From the NCBI GenBank assembly GCA_023404705.1, contig JAEYAU010000174.1, positions 1 through 64,000 of the forward strand: a stretch of DNA of 64,000 nucleotides, in the 5' to 3' direction. Under the pieces are notes generated by a model, which saw only the letters and a program-made list of their open reading frames with translations, searched no databases and was not told the DNA's origin. A program made the translations under genes and the position numbers. Positions 39,178-48,562 of the stretch are shown one piece after another. The stretch comes from Pseudomonadota bacterium. GTDB lineage: Bacteria; Pseudomonadota; Alphaproteobacteria; Rhizobiales; Xanthobacteraceae. Position 1 is the stretch's first letter. The number at the start of each line of letters is the position of its first letter.

Positions 39178-40318
39178 CTACGTCCTGCGTCAGCGCCTGA
39201 GCGGGCGCAAGCGCTATCCCCTGGTGTTGATGCTGGAGCCGCTGTTCCGGTGCAATCTCGCATGCGCGGGCTGCGGCAAGATCGACTATCCGGATCCGAT
39301 CCTGCACCAGAACATGTCGGTCGAGGATGCGCTGCGGGCGGTCGACGAATGCGGCGCGCCCGTGGTGTCGATCGCCGGCGGCGAGCCGCTGCTGCACAAG
39401 CAGCTGCCCGAGATCGTCGACGGGATCGTCGCGCGGCGCAAGTTCGTCTATCTGTGCACGAACGCGCTGCTGATGGACAAGAAGCTCGCGGCCTACAAGC
39501 CGAGCGTCTACTTCACCTGGTCGGTGCACCTCGATGGCGACCGCGAGATGCACGACACATCGGTGTGCCAGCCAGGCGTCTACGATCGCGCCGTCGCGGC
39601 GATTGCGCGGGCGAAGCGGGAAGGCTTCCGCGTCAACATCAACTGCACGCTGTTCAATACCGCCCAAGGCGAGCGCGTCGCGACATTCTTCGACGAAGTG
39701 ACCAAGCTGGGCGTCGATGGCATCACGGTGTCGCCCGGCTATGCCTACGAGCGCGCGCCGGATCAGCAGCACTTCCTCAACCGCGACCGCACGAAGCGGC
39801 TCTTCCGCGATATCCTGCGGCGCGGCCCGACCGGAAAGTCCTGGTCGTTCAGCCAGTCGAGCCTGTTCCTCGACTTCCTCGCCGGCAACCAGAGCTACCA
39901 CTGCACGCCCTGGGGCAATCCGACCCGGACCATCTTCGGCTGGCAGCGCCCATGCTATCTGCTCGGTGAGGGCTATGCGCGCACCTTCGACGAACTGATG
40001 AGCGAGACCGATTGGGACAGTTACGGCACGGGCAATTACGAGAAATGCGCCGACTGCATGGTGCACAGCGGCTATGAGGCGAGCGCGGTCAACGATGCGG
40101 TCGCGAACCCCCTCAAGGCGCTCGGCGTCGCGCTACGGGGTGTCCGCACGGACGGCCCGATGAAGCCGGAGATCGATCTGAGCCGGCAGCGTCCTGCGGA
40201 GTATGTTTTCTCGCGGCACGTGGCGCAGAAGCTCGATGAGATCCGCGACAAGGAAGCGGCGAATCGCAATACGGCGCGGCCGAAGGGCGAGGCCGTCGGC
40301 GCTACATCCCGAACCTGA
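39140..40318 (+). CDS. hpnH: Adenosyl-hopene transferase HpnH (radical SAM)
   Basis: HpnH adds a 5'-deoxyadenosyl group to diploptene, the first step of extended C35 hopanoids. The 392-residue protein has the radical-SAM cluster CNLACAGC and the iron-sulfur/SPASM-like region later ([14 protein letters not shown]). A TTG start at 39140 gives [20 protein letters not shown], matching the family N-terminus, and sits 9 bases after GAAGGA. The gene therefore overlaps ispH by 38 bp. Its 3' end overlaps the convergent shc gene by 17 bp. The nucleosidase HpnG, which acts next, is not in the window. Confidence 0.9.
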   Translation: MGIPLRQKLSVGSYVLRQRLSGRKRYPLVLMLEPLFRCNLACAGCGKIDYPDPILHQNMSVEDALRAVDECGAPVVSIAGGEPLLHKQLPEIVDGIVARRKFVYLCTNALLMDKKLAAYKPSVYFTWSVHLDGDREMHDTSVCQPGVYDRAVAAIARAKREGFRVNINCTLFNTAQGERVATFFDEVTKLGVDGITVSPGYAYERAPDQQHFLNRDRTKRLFRDILRRGPTGKSWSFSQSSLFLDFLAGNQSYHCTPWGNPTRTIFGWQRPCYLLGEGYARTFDELMSETDWDSYGTGNYEKCADCMVHSGYEASAVNDAVANPLKALGVALRGVRTDGPMKPEIDLSRQRPAEYVFSRHVAQKLDEIRDKEAANRNTARPKGEAVGATSRT

Positions 40319-42242
40319 CGGTACCCTCGCGGCCCGAAATGTTGCGGTAGCGCGCGAGCGCCCAGAGCGGGAAGAATTTGCTGTAGCCGTGATAGCGCAA
40401 ATAGAACACGCGCGGGAATCCCCCGCCCGTGTAATAGGGCTCATGCCAGAAGCCGTCGTCGCCCTGGGCGCGCGCCAGATACTCGATGCCGCGCTTCACG
40501 GCAGGCTGCTCCGCGCCGCCGACCGCCATGAGACCGAGCAGCGCCCAGGCGGTCTGCGATGCCGTGCTCGGGGCGCGTTCGTAGCCCCGATAATCGAGAC
40601 GGTAGCTGTCGCCACTCTCACCCCAGCCGCCGTCGGCGTTCTGAATCGACTTCAGCCACTCGGCGGCACGCGCCATTGCGGCGACGGTCTCCGGCGTCCG
40701 GCACAGGTTCAGCGCGCAGAGCGATGACCAGGTCCCATAAATGTAATTGACGCCCCAGCGGCCAAACCAGCTGCCGTCCGGCTTCTGCGTTTGCAGCAGA
40801 TACGCGACACCGCGCGCCAATGGCTCGCTGCTTTGCGGCGACTGGCCGAGTTGCGCCAGCATCGACACGCAGCGCGCCGTGACGTCTTCGGTCGGCGGAT
40901 CGATCAGGGCACCGTGATCCGCGAACGGGATGTTGTTGAGATAGTCATGGATGTTGTCGGCATCGAAGGCCGCCCACCCGCCGTTCCGGCTCTGCAGGCC
41001 GACGATCCATTCGACGGCGCGGGAGATCGCCTCGTCGAAGCGGTTGCCGGCGCCGAGCCGGCGCGCCCGATCCATCGCCATGACGACGACCGCAGTATCG
41101 TCGAGGTCCGGATAATGCGGGTTGGCGTATTGGAAGGCCCAGCCGCCCGGCTGCGCATCCGGACGCCGCTCGATCCAGTCGCCGCGGACATCGAGCACCT
41201 GGCGCGGCAACAGCCAGTCGAGTCCGCGCAGCGCGGCGGCTTCCGCGGCCGGCGTTCCGACCTCGAACATCGCGTGACAGGCGAGCGCCGTGTCCCATAC
41301 CGGGGAGACGCAGGGCTGGCAGTAGGCCTCGCGATCGCCGAGCACGAGCAGCTTCTCGACCGAGCCCCGTGCGATCGCGGCCTTCTCGGGCTGCTGCAGC
41401 ACATCGTACATCAGCGTGGCGTTGACCATCGCGGGAAAGATGGCGCCGAGCCCGTCCTCGCCGTTGAGGCGCTCGGACACGAAGGCTTCCACACGCTCGA
41501 TGGCGCGGCGCCGCAGCCCGGCCGGGACGATGCGGACAAAGCCGCGCAGCAGCACGTCGATGGCAGCGAAGGCCGCGAACCAACTGCGCTTCTGGTGCGC
41601 CGCGCGCGAGCGCGGACCGACGGTCTCGGGAGGCTCGAGAAACAGCTCGTCGATCGTGACCCCGCGCGGATTCTTGGCGCGCGGCCGCAACGCCTGCAGC
41701 ACCAGCAGTGGGGCGATCACGGTCCTGGCCCAATACGAGACCTTGCTCAGGTGGAAGGGAAACCAGCGCGGCAGCAGGATGATCTCTACCGGCATTTCGG
41801 GCACCGCCCGCCAGCGCAGGATGCCGAACAAGGCCAGCAGGATCCGCGTGAACACATTCGACTGCGCGGCTCCCCCGTTCGCGAGGATCGCGTCGCGCGC
41901 GCGGCGCATATGCGGCAGGTCCGGATCGTCGCCGATCATCTTCAAGGCGAAATATGCTTTGACGCTCGCGCTCATGTCGAAAGCGCCGCCGTGATACAGC
42001 GCCCAGCCGTCGTGATCGCACTGGATGCGACGCAGATAAGCCGCGATCTTCCCTTCGAGCGCCGCATCGACCGGCTCGCCGCGAAAATGCCGGAGCAAGA
42101 CATATTCGGCCGGAATCGTGGCATCGGCCTCGAGCTCGAAGAGCCAGTGGCCGTCGTTCCGTTGCCGCCGCATCAGGCCCGCGGCCGCCTTGGATTCCGA
42201 GCCTGCTTGCGACTCCGGGCTGCTGGCGTATTGCAGGTTCAT
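40302..42242 (-). CDS. shc: Squalene-hopene cyclase
   Basis: A 646-residue terpene cyclase converting squalene to hopene/diplopterol. The catalytic acid motif DLDDTA is at residues 379-384. Several QW repeats (QKPDGSWFGRWG, QNADGGWGES, QSRNGGWAAFD) are visible. The length is normal and no frameshift is seen. ATG 42242 overlaps the hpnE stop by 4 bp, and a longer upstream frame is rejected. Confidence 0.95.
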   Translation of the reverse strand: MNLQYASSPESQAGSESKAAAGLMRRQRNDGHWLFELEADATIPAEYVLLRHFRGEPVDAALEGKIAAYLRRIQCDHDGWALYHGGAFDMSASVKAYFALKMIGDDPDLPHMRRARDAILANGGAAQSNVFTRILLALFGILRWRAVPEMPVEIILLPRWFPFHLSKVSYWARTVIAPLLVLQALRPRAKNPRGVTIDELFLEPPETVGPRSRAAHQKRSWFAAFAAIDVLLRGFVRIVPAGLRRRAIERVEAFVSERLNGEDGLGAIFPAMVNATLMYDVLQQPEKAAIARGSVEKLLVLGDREAYCQPCVSPVWDTALACHAMFEVGTPAAEAAALRGLDWLLPRQVLDVRGDWIERRPDAQPGGWAFQYANPHYPDLDDTAVVVMAMDRARRLGAGNRFDEAISRAVEWIVGLQSRNGGWAAFDADNIHDYLNNIPFADHGALIDPPTEDVTARCVSMLAQLGQSPQSSEPLARGVAYLLQTQKPDGSWFGRWGVNYIYGTWSSLCALNLCRTPETVAAMARAAEWLKSIQNADGGWGESGDSYRLDYRGYERAPSTASQTAWALLGLMAVGGAEQPAVKRGIEYLARAQGDDGFWHEPYYTGGGFPRVFYLRYHGYSKFFPLWALARYRNISGREGTVRFGM

Positions 42243-43510
42243 GCGGCTGGCCTCATCGCCTGCCCGATCAGCTGCGCGGCACGGAAGCCGGAGCGCACGG
42301 CGCCTTCCAGCGTCGCCGGCAGGCCGGTGGCGGTCCAGTCGCCGGCCAGCAGCAGATTCTCGAACTCGGTCTCCGCCGGCGGGCGCATACGGTTCTGCTC
42401 GGGCGTCGCCGCGAAGGTGGCGCGGCGCTCGCGCACGATCTGCCAGCGCGGCATCGCATCGGGCAGACCGCCGATCTGCGAAACCTCGCGCCAGATCGTG
42501 GCGGCGAGCTCGGCACGCGGCACATCGAAAAAGCGATCCGCATTGCTGATCGTCACCGAGATGCGGTCCGGATGGTTGAAAATCCATTCGCTGGTGCCGT
42601 TGAGCACGCCGAGCATCGGCGGCAGCGCATCCCCCGCCGCGATGGCGAAATTCGCATTGAGGATGCCGCGAAACTCGTTCGGCGCGCGCAGCCCCGGCAC
42701 AAGCCTGACGGCGGCATGCGCCGGGACCGCGAGGATCACGGCATCGTCGGCGCCGAGCGCAACTTCGCGGTTCGACAGCTTCAGCGCGCTGATCCGCGCG
42801 CCCGAGCGCACCAGCGCCGTCAATTCGTCACCGAAGCTGATCTCGACACCGCGTGCGCGAAGGTAATCGATCGCCGGGTCGACAAAGACCGTGCAGAGGC
42901 CGTGACGTGCCAGCAGGGGCCGGCAATACTCGCCGCCCCGCGCGACCGTTTCGCGAATGAGGGCTGCGGCGAGCCGCGATGAGCCGTCGGGCGGCGCCGT
43001 GTTCAGCGCCGCCAGCATCACGGGCTCAAGAAAACGCTGATACAGCGGCCCACGGCAGTCCACGACCTCTCTGATCGGCCGATCGCCGGAGGCGAAAGCG
43101 AGGCGCGCCAGCGGCAGGTAATCGAGCAGACCCGTCTGTGGCACGCGCCGGCTCTTATCGAAGAGCCAGCGCGGAAAACGGCTGTCATTGAGGTTCACGG
43201 CCCAGCGTTCGCCGCTCGCGAGGTCGACGAAGGCGAACTCTGCCCTCTCGGGCCGATACAGCCGGTCCGCAGAGCCGATCGTGCGTGCAAAATCGAGCAC
43301 GGCATGATTGCCGGAGAGCACGATATGAGTGCCGTTGTCGATCGACAGGCCGATCGCATCGTCGAAATAGGTCCGGCAGCGGCCGCCCGCCTGCGACGTC
43401 GCCTCGTGCAACACGACCTTGCGGCCGGCTTCGGTCAGCCGCACGGCAGCGGCCAATCCCGCCACCCCGGCCCCGATCACATGCGTTACGGCACGATCAG
43501 ACGAAGGCAT
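42239..43510 (-). CDS. hpnE: Hydroxysqualene dehydroxylase HpnE
   Basis: A 423-residue FAD-dependent amine-oxidase-type enzyme that reduces hydroxysqualene to squalene. The dinucleotide fold VIGAGVAGLAAAVRLTEAG is at the N-terminus, followed by LHEATSQAGGRCRTY. The gene overlaps hpnD by 14 bp and shc by 4 bp. Confidence 0.92.
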   Translation of the reverse strand: MPSSDRAVTHVIGAGVAGLAAAVRLTEAGRKVVLHEATSQAGGRCRTYFDDAIGLSIDNGTHIVLSGNHAVLDFARTIGSADRLYRPERAEFAFVDLASGERWAVNLNDSRFPRWLFDKSRRVPQTGLLDYLPLARLAFASGDRPIREVVDCRGPLYQRFLEPVMLAALNTAPPDGSSRLAAALIRETVARGGEYCRPLLARHGLCTVFVDPAIDYLRARGVEISFGDELTALVRSGARISALKLSNREVALGADDAVILAVPAHAAVRLVPGLRAPNEFRGILNANFAIAAGDALPPMLGVLNGTSEWIFNHPDRISVTISNADRFFDVPRAELAATIWREVSQIGGLPDAMPRWQIVRERRATFAATPEQNRMRPPAETEFENLLLAGDWTATGLPATLEGAVRSGFRAAQLIGQAMRPAA

Positions 43511-44324
43511 GTCGCAACGCTGTCCAGATCAGTTTGGGCTTGTTCAGGCGAACGGCCCGGCGTGGAGCAGCCCAGCCGCGCGCGCAGAGCTCGGCGAGCA
43601 ATTGGCCATAGACCTCGCGCATGATCTTCGGCGCTCGCACGGCCCGGCGGGGCGCCGCGGCCAGGATGCGATCGGCCGCCGCGAAGTGACGGCGCGCGAT
43701 GTCACAGACGAACTCGCAGGCGATGCCGAGCCGTGGCTCCTTCATGACCTCGGCGGGATCGCTGTGATGGATGTCCGCCAGCGCCAGCGCCTCGCGCGGC
43801 AGATAGAGCCGGCCCATCGCGGCGTCTTCATCGATGTCGCGCAGCACATTGACGAGCTGGAGAGCCTGTCCAAGATGATGAGCGAGCTGTCTCCCGGGTT
43901 CGCGCTCCATGCCGAACACGCGTACGGAGAGCCGGCCGACCGCGCAGGCCACGCGATCGCAGTAGAGCTCGAGCTCGGTCAGCGCCGGCGCCCGTATATC
44001 GGCGCGTGCATCCATCTCCATGCCGTCGAGCAGCCCGTAAAAGTCCTCTCGCTCGAGAGCGAAACGTTCGACCGGCTGGACGAGGTTTGCGGTTCCGGGC
44101 CTTGCCTCGCCGGCGTAGAGCGCGTCGATGTCGTCACGCCACTGGCGCAGTTTCGCGAGACGGTCCGGCCGCGGCGCGTTGCCATCGGCGATGTCGTCGA
44201 TGTCGCGGCAGAACGAGTAGATCGCAAACATGGCATTGCGTTGCTCGCGCTGCAGAATGCGCATCGCGAGATAGAACGAGCTGCCATGGCTCACGGTCTG
44301 TGGGGTGTGCTCGACAGTTTGCAT
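43497..44324 (-). CDS. hpnD: Presqualene diphosphate synthase HpnD
   Basis: A 275-residue trans-isoprenyl condensing enzyme that joins two farnesyl diphosphates. The two Asp-rich motifs are CRDIDDIADG (first) and NVLRDIDEDAAMGR (second). The start overlaps the hpnC stop by one base (TGATG) and its end overlaps hpnE by 14 bp. Confidence 0.92.
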   Translation of the reverse strand: MQTVEHTPQTVSHGSSFYLAMRILQREQRNAMFAIYSFCRDIDDIADGNAPRPDRLAKLRQWRDDIDALYAGEARPGTANLVQPVERFALEREDFYGLLDGMEMDARADIRAPALTELELYCDRVACAVGRLSVRVFGMEREPGRQLAHHLGQALQLVNVLRDIDEDAAMGRLYLPREALALADIHHSDPAEVMKEPRLGIACEFVCDIARRHFAAADRILAAAPRRAVRAPKIMREVYGQLLAELCARGWAAPRRAVRLNKPKLIWTALRHAFV

Positions 44325-45196
44325 CAGACTGGTCGATCCGAATTACGCGCAGCCGATCCGCGGAGCAGACGGCGGAGCCACAGCCTGGCGCCGGCTGCGG
44401 AGCCGATGGCAAGAGCGTCAATCTTGCCAAGATGAACCCTCTGGCTCAACGGATCCCGCCGCTGCAGCAGGCCGACGAGGCGCTGCGCCAAAGCGCGGAT
44501 CGCGGCAATCTCGGCCGCAAGGCGGCCATTGACGACTATGTCCTCAAGACCGTCGCTCTGGTGCAGCAGGAGCTCGGTCTTGCCGGCCAAGGCGCGCAGG
44601 CAGGCCTGAAGCGCGGGACTGGCGCGCGGGGCCGCCAGATCATCCAGGCTCGCTCCGTGCGCCGCCATGACATCGCTGGGCAGATAAACACGATCGAGAT
44701 CGCGGAAATCGAGCGCGCAGTCCTGCAGATGATTGATGATCTGCAGCGCGGCGCACAGTGCATCGGACCGGGCCCAGGTCAACCGTGACTCGCCATGAAC
44801 GTCGAGCACGAAGCGGCCGACCGGCATCGCCGAGCGTGCGCAGTAGTCGATGAGCTCGTCCCAATCCGCATAGCGCAGCTTGACGACATCCTGGCGAAAG
44901 GCCGACAGCAAGTCGCGCGCATGCGCGTCGCTCATGCCGTGCGCCAGCAAGGCGGATCTCAGCGCGGTGGCTTGAGGCAGGCTGTCGTCACGATCGAGGC
45001 CGTTCTCGAGCTCGTCGAGTCGCGACAGCTTTTCGGCTCGGCTCAGCTGCGGATGGTCCGCAACATCATCCGCGGCGCGCACAAAATGATAGAATGCGAG
45101 AATGGGGCCGCGATAGCGGCGCTCGATGACCCAGGAGGCGACCGGAAAATTCTCGTCGCCGGGACCTTTGCCGGAGCTGTACTCGATCGCGCTCAT
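44324..45196 (-). CDS. hpnC: Hydroxysqualene synthase HpnC
   Basis: A 290-residue HpnC converting presqualene diphosphate to hydroxysqualene. The first motif reads VRAADDVADHPQ and the second HLQDCALDFRDLDRVYLP. ATG 45196 overlaps the hpnB stop by 4 bp; reading further upstream would run into hpnB. HpnC, HpnD and HpnE together replace eukaryotic squalene synthase. Confidence 0.92.
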   Translation of the reverse strand: MSAIEYSSGKGPGDENFPVASWVIERRYRGPILAFYHFVRAADDVADHPQLSRAEKLSRLDELENGLDRDDSLPQATALRSALLAHGMSDAHARDLLSAFRQDVVKLRYADWDELIDYCARSAMPVGRFVLDVHGESRLTWARSDALCAALQIINHLQDCALDFRDLDRVYLPSDVMAAHGASLDDLAAPRASPALQACLRALAGKTELLLHQSDGLEDIVVNGRLAAEIAAIRALAQRLVGLLQRRDPLSQRVHLGKIDALAIGSAAGARLWLRRLLRGSAARNSDRPV

Positions 45197-46332
45197 GGCT
45201 TTCTCGCGAGCGGAACGTGGGTCCGGCCCTTCCAGGCGCCGCCGATGCCGCGCATATGGCGGTACGCCGAATCGATCGTATAGAGCACGTAGAGGGCCGC
45301 GATCAGCGGCAGCGCAGGCGCCCATAGCAGCGACAGTCGGTAGAAACGCAAGATCGGCATGAAGCTCGCTGTCATCGCAAGCCACGCCGCACCTCCGAGG
45401 ACGCGCGCGGCACCATCCGCGAAGATGGCCAGCAAAGGTGGCGCAAGGAAGGTGAGCGCCATGCCCGCGACGGTGCCGATCAGCAGCCAGGGCGAGTGAC
45501 GCAACTGCGCGTAAGCAGAACGGGAAATCATCTGGCGGACATCCGCCATCCGCGGGTAGGCGCGGATGCTGACAACCCTATCGGTCAAGCCGAGCCAGAT
45601 TGGACCGACCTCTTTCATCCGCTCCGCCAGGGCGCAATCGTCGATTAGCGCATTGCGGATCGTATCGAGCCCGCCCGCGGCCTGCAGCGCCGCGCGCGAC
45701 ACCAGCATGCAGCCCCCGGCCGCCGCCGCAGTACGTGCTGCCGGACGGCCGATCCAGGCGAACGGAAACAGCATCTGGAAGAAGTAGATGAAGGCCGGAA
45801 CGTGCAGCCGCTCGGCGAAGCTCTCGCAGCGCAGCCTGGCCATGAGCGAGGTGAGCACGAGGCCGCCCTGCTCGGCCCGCGCGACGAGCGCCGACACGCT
45901 GTCGGGCGCGTGGACGATGTCGGCGTCCGTGAAGAGGACATACTTCGCATCGTTCGGAGCCGCCGCGAGGCCTTGCTCGAGCGCCCACAGCTTGCCGGTC
46001 CAGCCCGGCGGCGGGCCTGAGCTCGAAACCACGGTCAGCGGCTTGATGCCGCGGCGCGCGGCGGCGGCGGCGATCTCGGCGGTGCCGTCGTCGCTGTCGT
46101 CGTCGACGACGATGATCGAGAAGTCCCCGGCGTAACGCTGATCGAGCAAGGAGTTCAGGCTGGATTCGAGACAAATGGCTTCGTTTCTCGCGGGCACCAC
46201 GGCCACCACACGGGGCCAAGTGGGGGCTGGCGCGGGGTCAGGCGCGATCGCGGCCAGCCAAAACCGCCCGCGGCCCAGCAGCAAGTAGGCCCACGCCGCA
46301 GCCGCGATAATCGACACGAACAAAGCCATCAA
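45193..46332 (-). CDS. hpnB: Glycosyltransferase of the hopanoid locus (HpnB-like, GT2)
   Basis: A 379-residue membrane glycosyltransferase. It has an N-terminal anchor (MMALFVSIIAAAAWAYLLLG), a GT2 catalytic domain (VVPARNEAICLE, VDDDSDDGTAEIA, FTDADIVHAPDS) and two to three C-terminal helices. In hopanoid clusters this is the hpnB-type gene. Its exact role is unproven. It is the first gene of hpnB-hpnC-hpnD-hpnE-shc. Confidence 0.85.
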   Translation of the reverse strand: MMALFVSIIAAAAWAYLLLGRGRFWLAAIAPDPAPAPTWPRVVAVVPARNEAICLESSLNSLLDQRYAGDFSIIVVDDDSDDGTAEIAAAAARRGIKPLTVVSSSGPPPGWTGKLWALEQGLAAAPNDAKYVLFTDADIVHAPDSVSALVARAEQGGLVLTSLMARLRCESFAERLHVPAFIYFFQMLFPFAWIGRPAARTAAAAGGCMLVSRAALQAAGGLDTIRNALIDDCALAERMKEVGPIWLGLTDRVVSIRAYPRMADVRQMISRSAYAQLRHSPWLLIGTVAGMALTFLAPPLLAIFADGAARVLGGAAWLAMTASFMPILRFYRLSLLWAPALPLIAALYVLYTIDSAYRHMRGIGGAWKGRTHVPLARKP

Positions 46333-46442
46333 TGCGCGGTTCCCCTGCGAGGCAACATCCTACGAGTACTTTGGTTTCGACCGCGGAACTTTCTTTCGGC
46401 GCCCTGACTTAACGACCCAGGTTCCGATGGACGGGGCGGATC

Positions 46443-46748
46443 TTGTCTCAACAAATCATTGGAAAAACAAGAGAACCTGGCGCCCGCGCAGCTCGGGCCT
46501 TCGACACGACCCAATTCAGGCAGGCCATCGCTCAGACCGCGCACCAGCTGGAGACACTGTTCGAACGCCTGCTGACGCATTGTCCGGAGCGCGGCGAAAT
46601 CACGCGGCTGGCACCACTGCTGGAGGCCATGCGTTATGCGACCTTAGGGAGTGGCAAGGGCATTCGTCCGCTTCTGGTGATTGAGACCCGCGCCTGCTCA
46701 GTGCCGATCGATCTCGCCAGTGGCGGAAGGATTGACAATGCCGGGTAG
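46443..46748 (+). pseudogene. Truncated polyprenyl diphosphate synthase (N-terminal remnant)
   Basis: The 101-codon reading frame matches only the first third of a farnesyl-type polyprenyl synthase. The conserved GKGIRPLLVIE region (equivalent of GKRxRPxL) appears near residue 73, then the sequence diverges and stops at 46748. The Asp-rich DDxxD motifs needed for catalysis are missing. The remnant starts with TTG and overlaps the next gene. An ispA-type gene is common in hopanoid loci, so this is probably a decayed copy, with farnesyl diphosphate made elsewhere in the genome. Confidence 0.75.
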
Positions 46749-47469
46749 CGGAACGCCTGCGGCAACGCTCGACCATCGACCAAACCAACACAGCGTCCTG
46801 CGCCGCTGGCTGCGGGCTTTCATTCACTTCTTCTCTTATCATCTCATCCTGAAGCGGCAGTACGCGCAGGACACGCGGGTCGGCGGGTTCGACCTGAAGA
46901 TCCGGCCGACGGTGTTTCACCCGCGCTTCTTTCTTTCCAGCCAGCGCTTCGTCTCGTTCCTCGACGGCCTCGATCTCCGCGGCAAGACGGTCATCGACGT
47001 CGGCACCGGATCGGGCGTCATCGCGCTGGCGGCTGCGCGTGCGGGCGCCGCGACCGTGATCGCGGCAGACATCAATCCCAATGCTGCGATCTGCGCCGCC
47101 GAGAACGCACGCGCCAACGGTCTCGGCGATCGTGTTCACGGGATCGCGTCCAATCTCCTTTCGGCGTTCGCGCCCCGGCCGATGTTCGACGTTGTTCTTT
47201 CGAGCCCGCCGAAGCACGCGGGTGAGCCGCGCGATCTTGCGGATCGCGGCTGGCACGCCGGGCCGGCCTACCGCGACGTCGCGAACCTTTTCGATCAGGC
47301 GAGGGAGCGGCTCAAGCCCGGCGGCAAGGTCTACGTCATGATCTCGTCGGATTCCGATGTCGCCTTGTTCGGCGAGCGAATCCGGCAGGCCGGCTTCGCT
47401 TTGCGGATTGCCAAGGAGTATTCGATCTTCATTGAATCGTTCATTCTCTATGAGCTGACGATCCAATAG
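46738..47469 (+). CDS. Class I SAM-dependent methyltransferase (HemK/small-molecule type)
   Basis: A 243-residue methyltransferase. The SAM loop is VIDVGTGSGVIALAAARAGA, followed by an acidic AADINPNAAICAAENA motif and a substrate motif SSPPKHAGEP in the position of NPPY. ATG 46738 follows AAGGA by seven bases. It overlaps the synthase remnant and is separate from the minus-strand hpn genes. Its target (protein, nucleic acid or lipid) is unknown; a hopanoid role is only suggested by position. Confidence 0.8.
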   Translation: MPGSGTPAATLDHRPNQHSVLRRWLRAFIHFFSYHLILKRQYAQDTRVGGFDLKIRPTVFHPRFFLSSQRFVSFLDGLDLRGKTVIDVGTGSGVIALAAARAGAATVIAADINPNAAICAAENARANGLGDRVHGIASNLLSAFAPRPMFDVVLSSPPKHAGEPRDLADRGWHAGPAYRDVANLFDQARERLKPGGKVYVMISSDSDVALFGERIRQAGFALRIAKEYSIFIESFILYELTIQ

Positions 47470-47523
47470 CGGCTCCTGTGCGCCTTGCATCCGCGCAGTG
47501 ACCGCGATCGCAGGGGATCACCG

Positions 47524-48186
47524 ATGACAGGACTCGTCCAGCGCATTGCAGGCTTGTTCACGCCTGCGCCCGATCATCACCCCGCAGACGACGTCGATAA
47601 CAGGATGATGGCGCGATGCATCGCGCTCTCCCGCGAAGCCGTGGAGGCTGGGGAATTCCCGTTCGCCTGCATCATCGCGGACGGCGATGAGGTGCTCGTG
47701 GAGACCACCAACCGGGCGGCCCGCGAGCACGACCTCACGCGCCATGCGGAGCTGCTGGCGGTCTCCGAGGCACACCGCAAGCTCGGCAAGCGAAGGCTTC
47801 GACGCTGCACGCTCTACTCGACCGTCGAGCCCTGTCCGATGTGCTCCTTCTCGATACGAGAGGCGAACATTTCCCGCGTGGTCTTCGCGATCCGCTCGCC
47901 CTTGATGGGCGGCCATTCGCGCTGGAATGTGCTCGGCGACTCGGTGCTCTCCACGTCGATGCCCGAAATGTTCGGCAAGGCCCCTGGCGTCATAGCCGGC
48001 GTGCTCCAGCGCGAAGCCGAGTCGGTGTGGTGGCGCATGAATCCGGTCATCTGGGGCGTCATCCGAATGCGCGGCGTGTTCGGGGGACAGCCGCCGACGC
48101 CGAGCGAGGATGCGCCGCTGCCTGACACGGCTGCTGAGCCCGGGAAGGCCATGAACACAGACGGACGATCGCAGCGTCTCGACTGA
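47524..48186 (+). CDS. Nucleoside/nucleotide deaminase-family zinc enzyme
   Basis: A 220-residue member of the cytidine/guanine-deaminase superfamily. Zinc-binding residues are in TRHAELLAVS (HAE) and TVEPCPMCSFSI (PCxxC). The C-terminal about 60 residues are an Ala/Pro/Glu-rich extension with no recognised domain. ATG 47524 is preceded by AGGGGAT. Substrate specificity (guanine, cytosine, tRNA adenosine or other) cannot be inferred. It lies 54 bp after the methyltransferase. Confidence 0.85.
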   Translation: MTGLVQRIAGLFTPAPDHHPADDVDNRMMARCIALSREAVEAGEFPFACIIADGDEVLVETTNRAAREHDLTRHAELLAVSEAHRKLGKRRLRRCTLYSTVEPCPMCSFSIREANISRVVFAIRSPLMGGHSRWNVLGDSVLSTSMPEMFGKAPGVIAGVLQREAESVWWRMNPVIWGVIRMRGVFGGQPPTPSEDAPLPDTAAEPGKAMNTDGRSQRLD

Positions 48187-48215
48187 GACGCCGCGCGTCG
48201 CGACAGCCGGCAGCC

Positions 48216-48536
48216 TTATCGGTGGATCACCATGCACCAATAGGTCCGGCCGCTGCGGCTGCGGGCAGACGCCACTTCCTTGTACCCAGGCAACATCATG
48301 TTCCGCGCGTGAGCCGGCGACCTCGACCACATGGCGCGAGCGCAGGCTTCAGTATCACAGCCATAGGCCACGTTCTCCGCGCGCAGGCCATAGCGTTTCG
48401 CCCGCGCATGAAATCCGCTGTGATCGAGACGGTCGCGGCGCGCCATGCCGGCGGCACATTCCTGGGAGGCGCTCGCGAATGCGCCTACCGGCACCATCGC
48501 GAGGATCAAAGCGATAACAGCTGATTTCGCCAGCAT
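48216..48536 (-). CDS. Short secreted CAP-superfamily protein
   Basis: A 106-residue protein with a signal peptide (MLAKSAVIALILAMVPVGAFA) and the second half of a CAP/SCP domain (LRAENVAYGCD, MWSRSPAHARNMMLPG, YWCMVIHR). The first half of the domain is missing or very short compared with the usual 120-150 residues. Four cysteines in the mature part suggest disulfides. The function of bacterial CAP proteins of this type is poorly known. Confidence 0.72.
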   Translation of the reverse strand: MLAKSAVIALILAMVPVGAFASASQECAAGMARRDRLDHSGFHARAKRYGLRAENVAYGCDTEACARAMWSRSPAHARNMMLPGYKEVASARSRSGRTYWCMVIHR

Positions 48537-48562
48537 GATCGTCTCTCCTCGTCCCATTCGGC

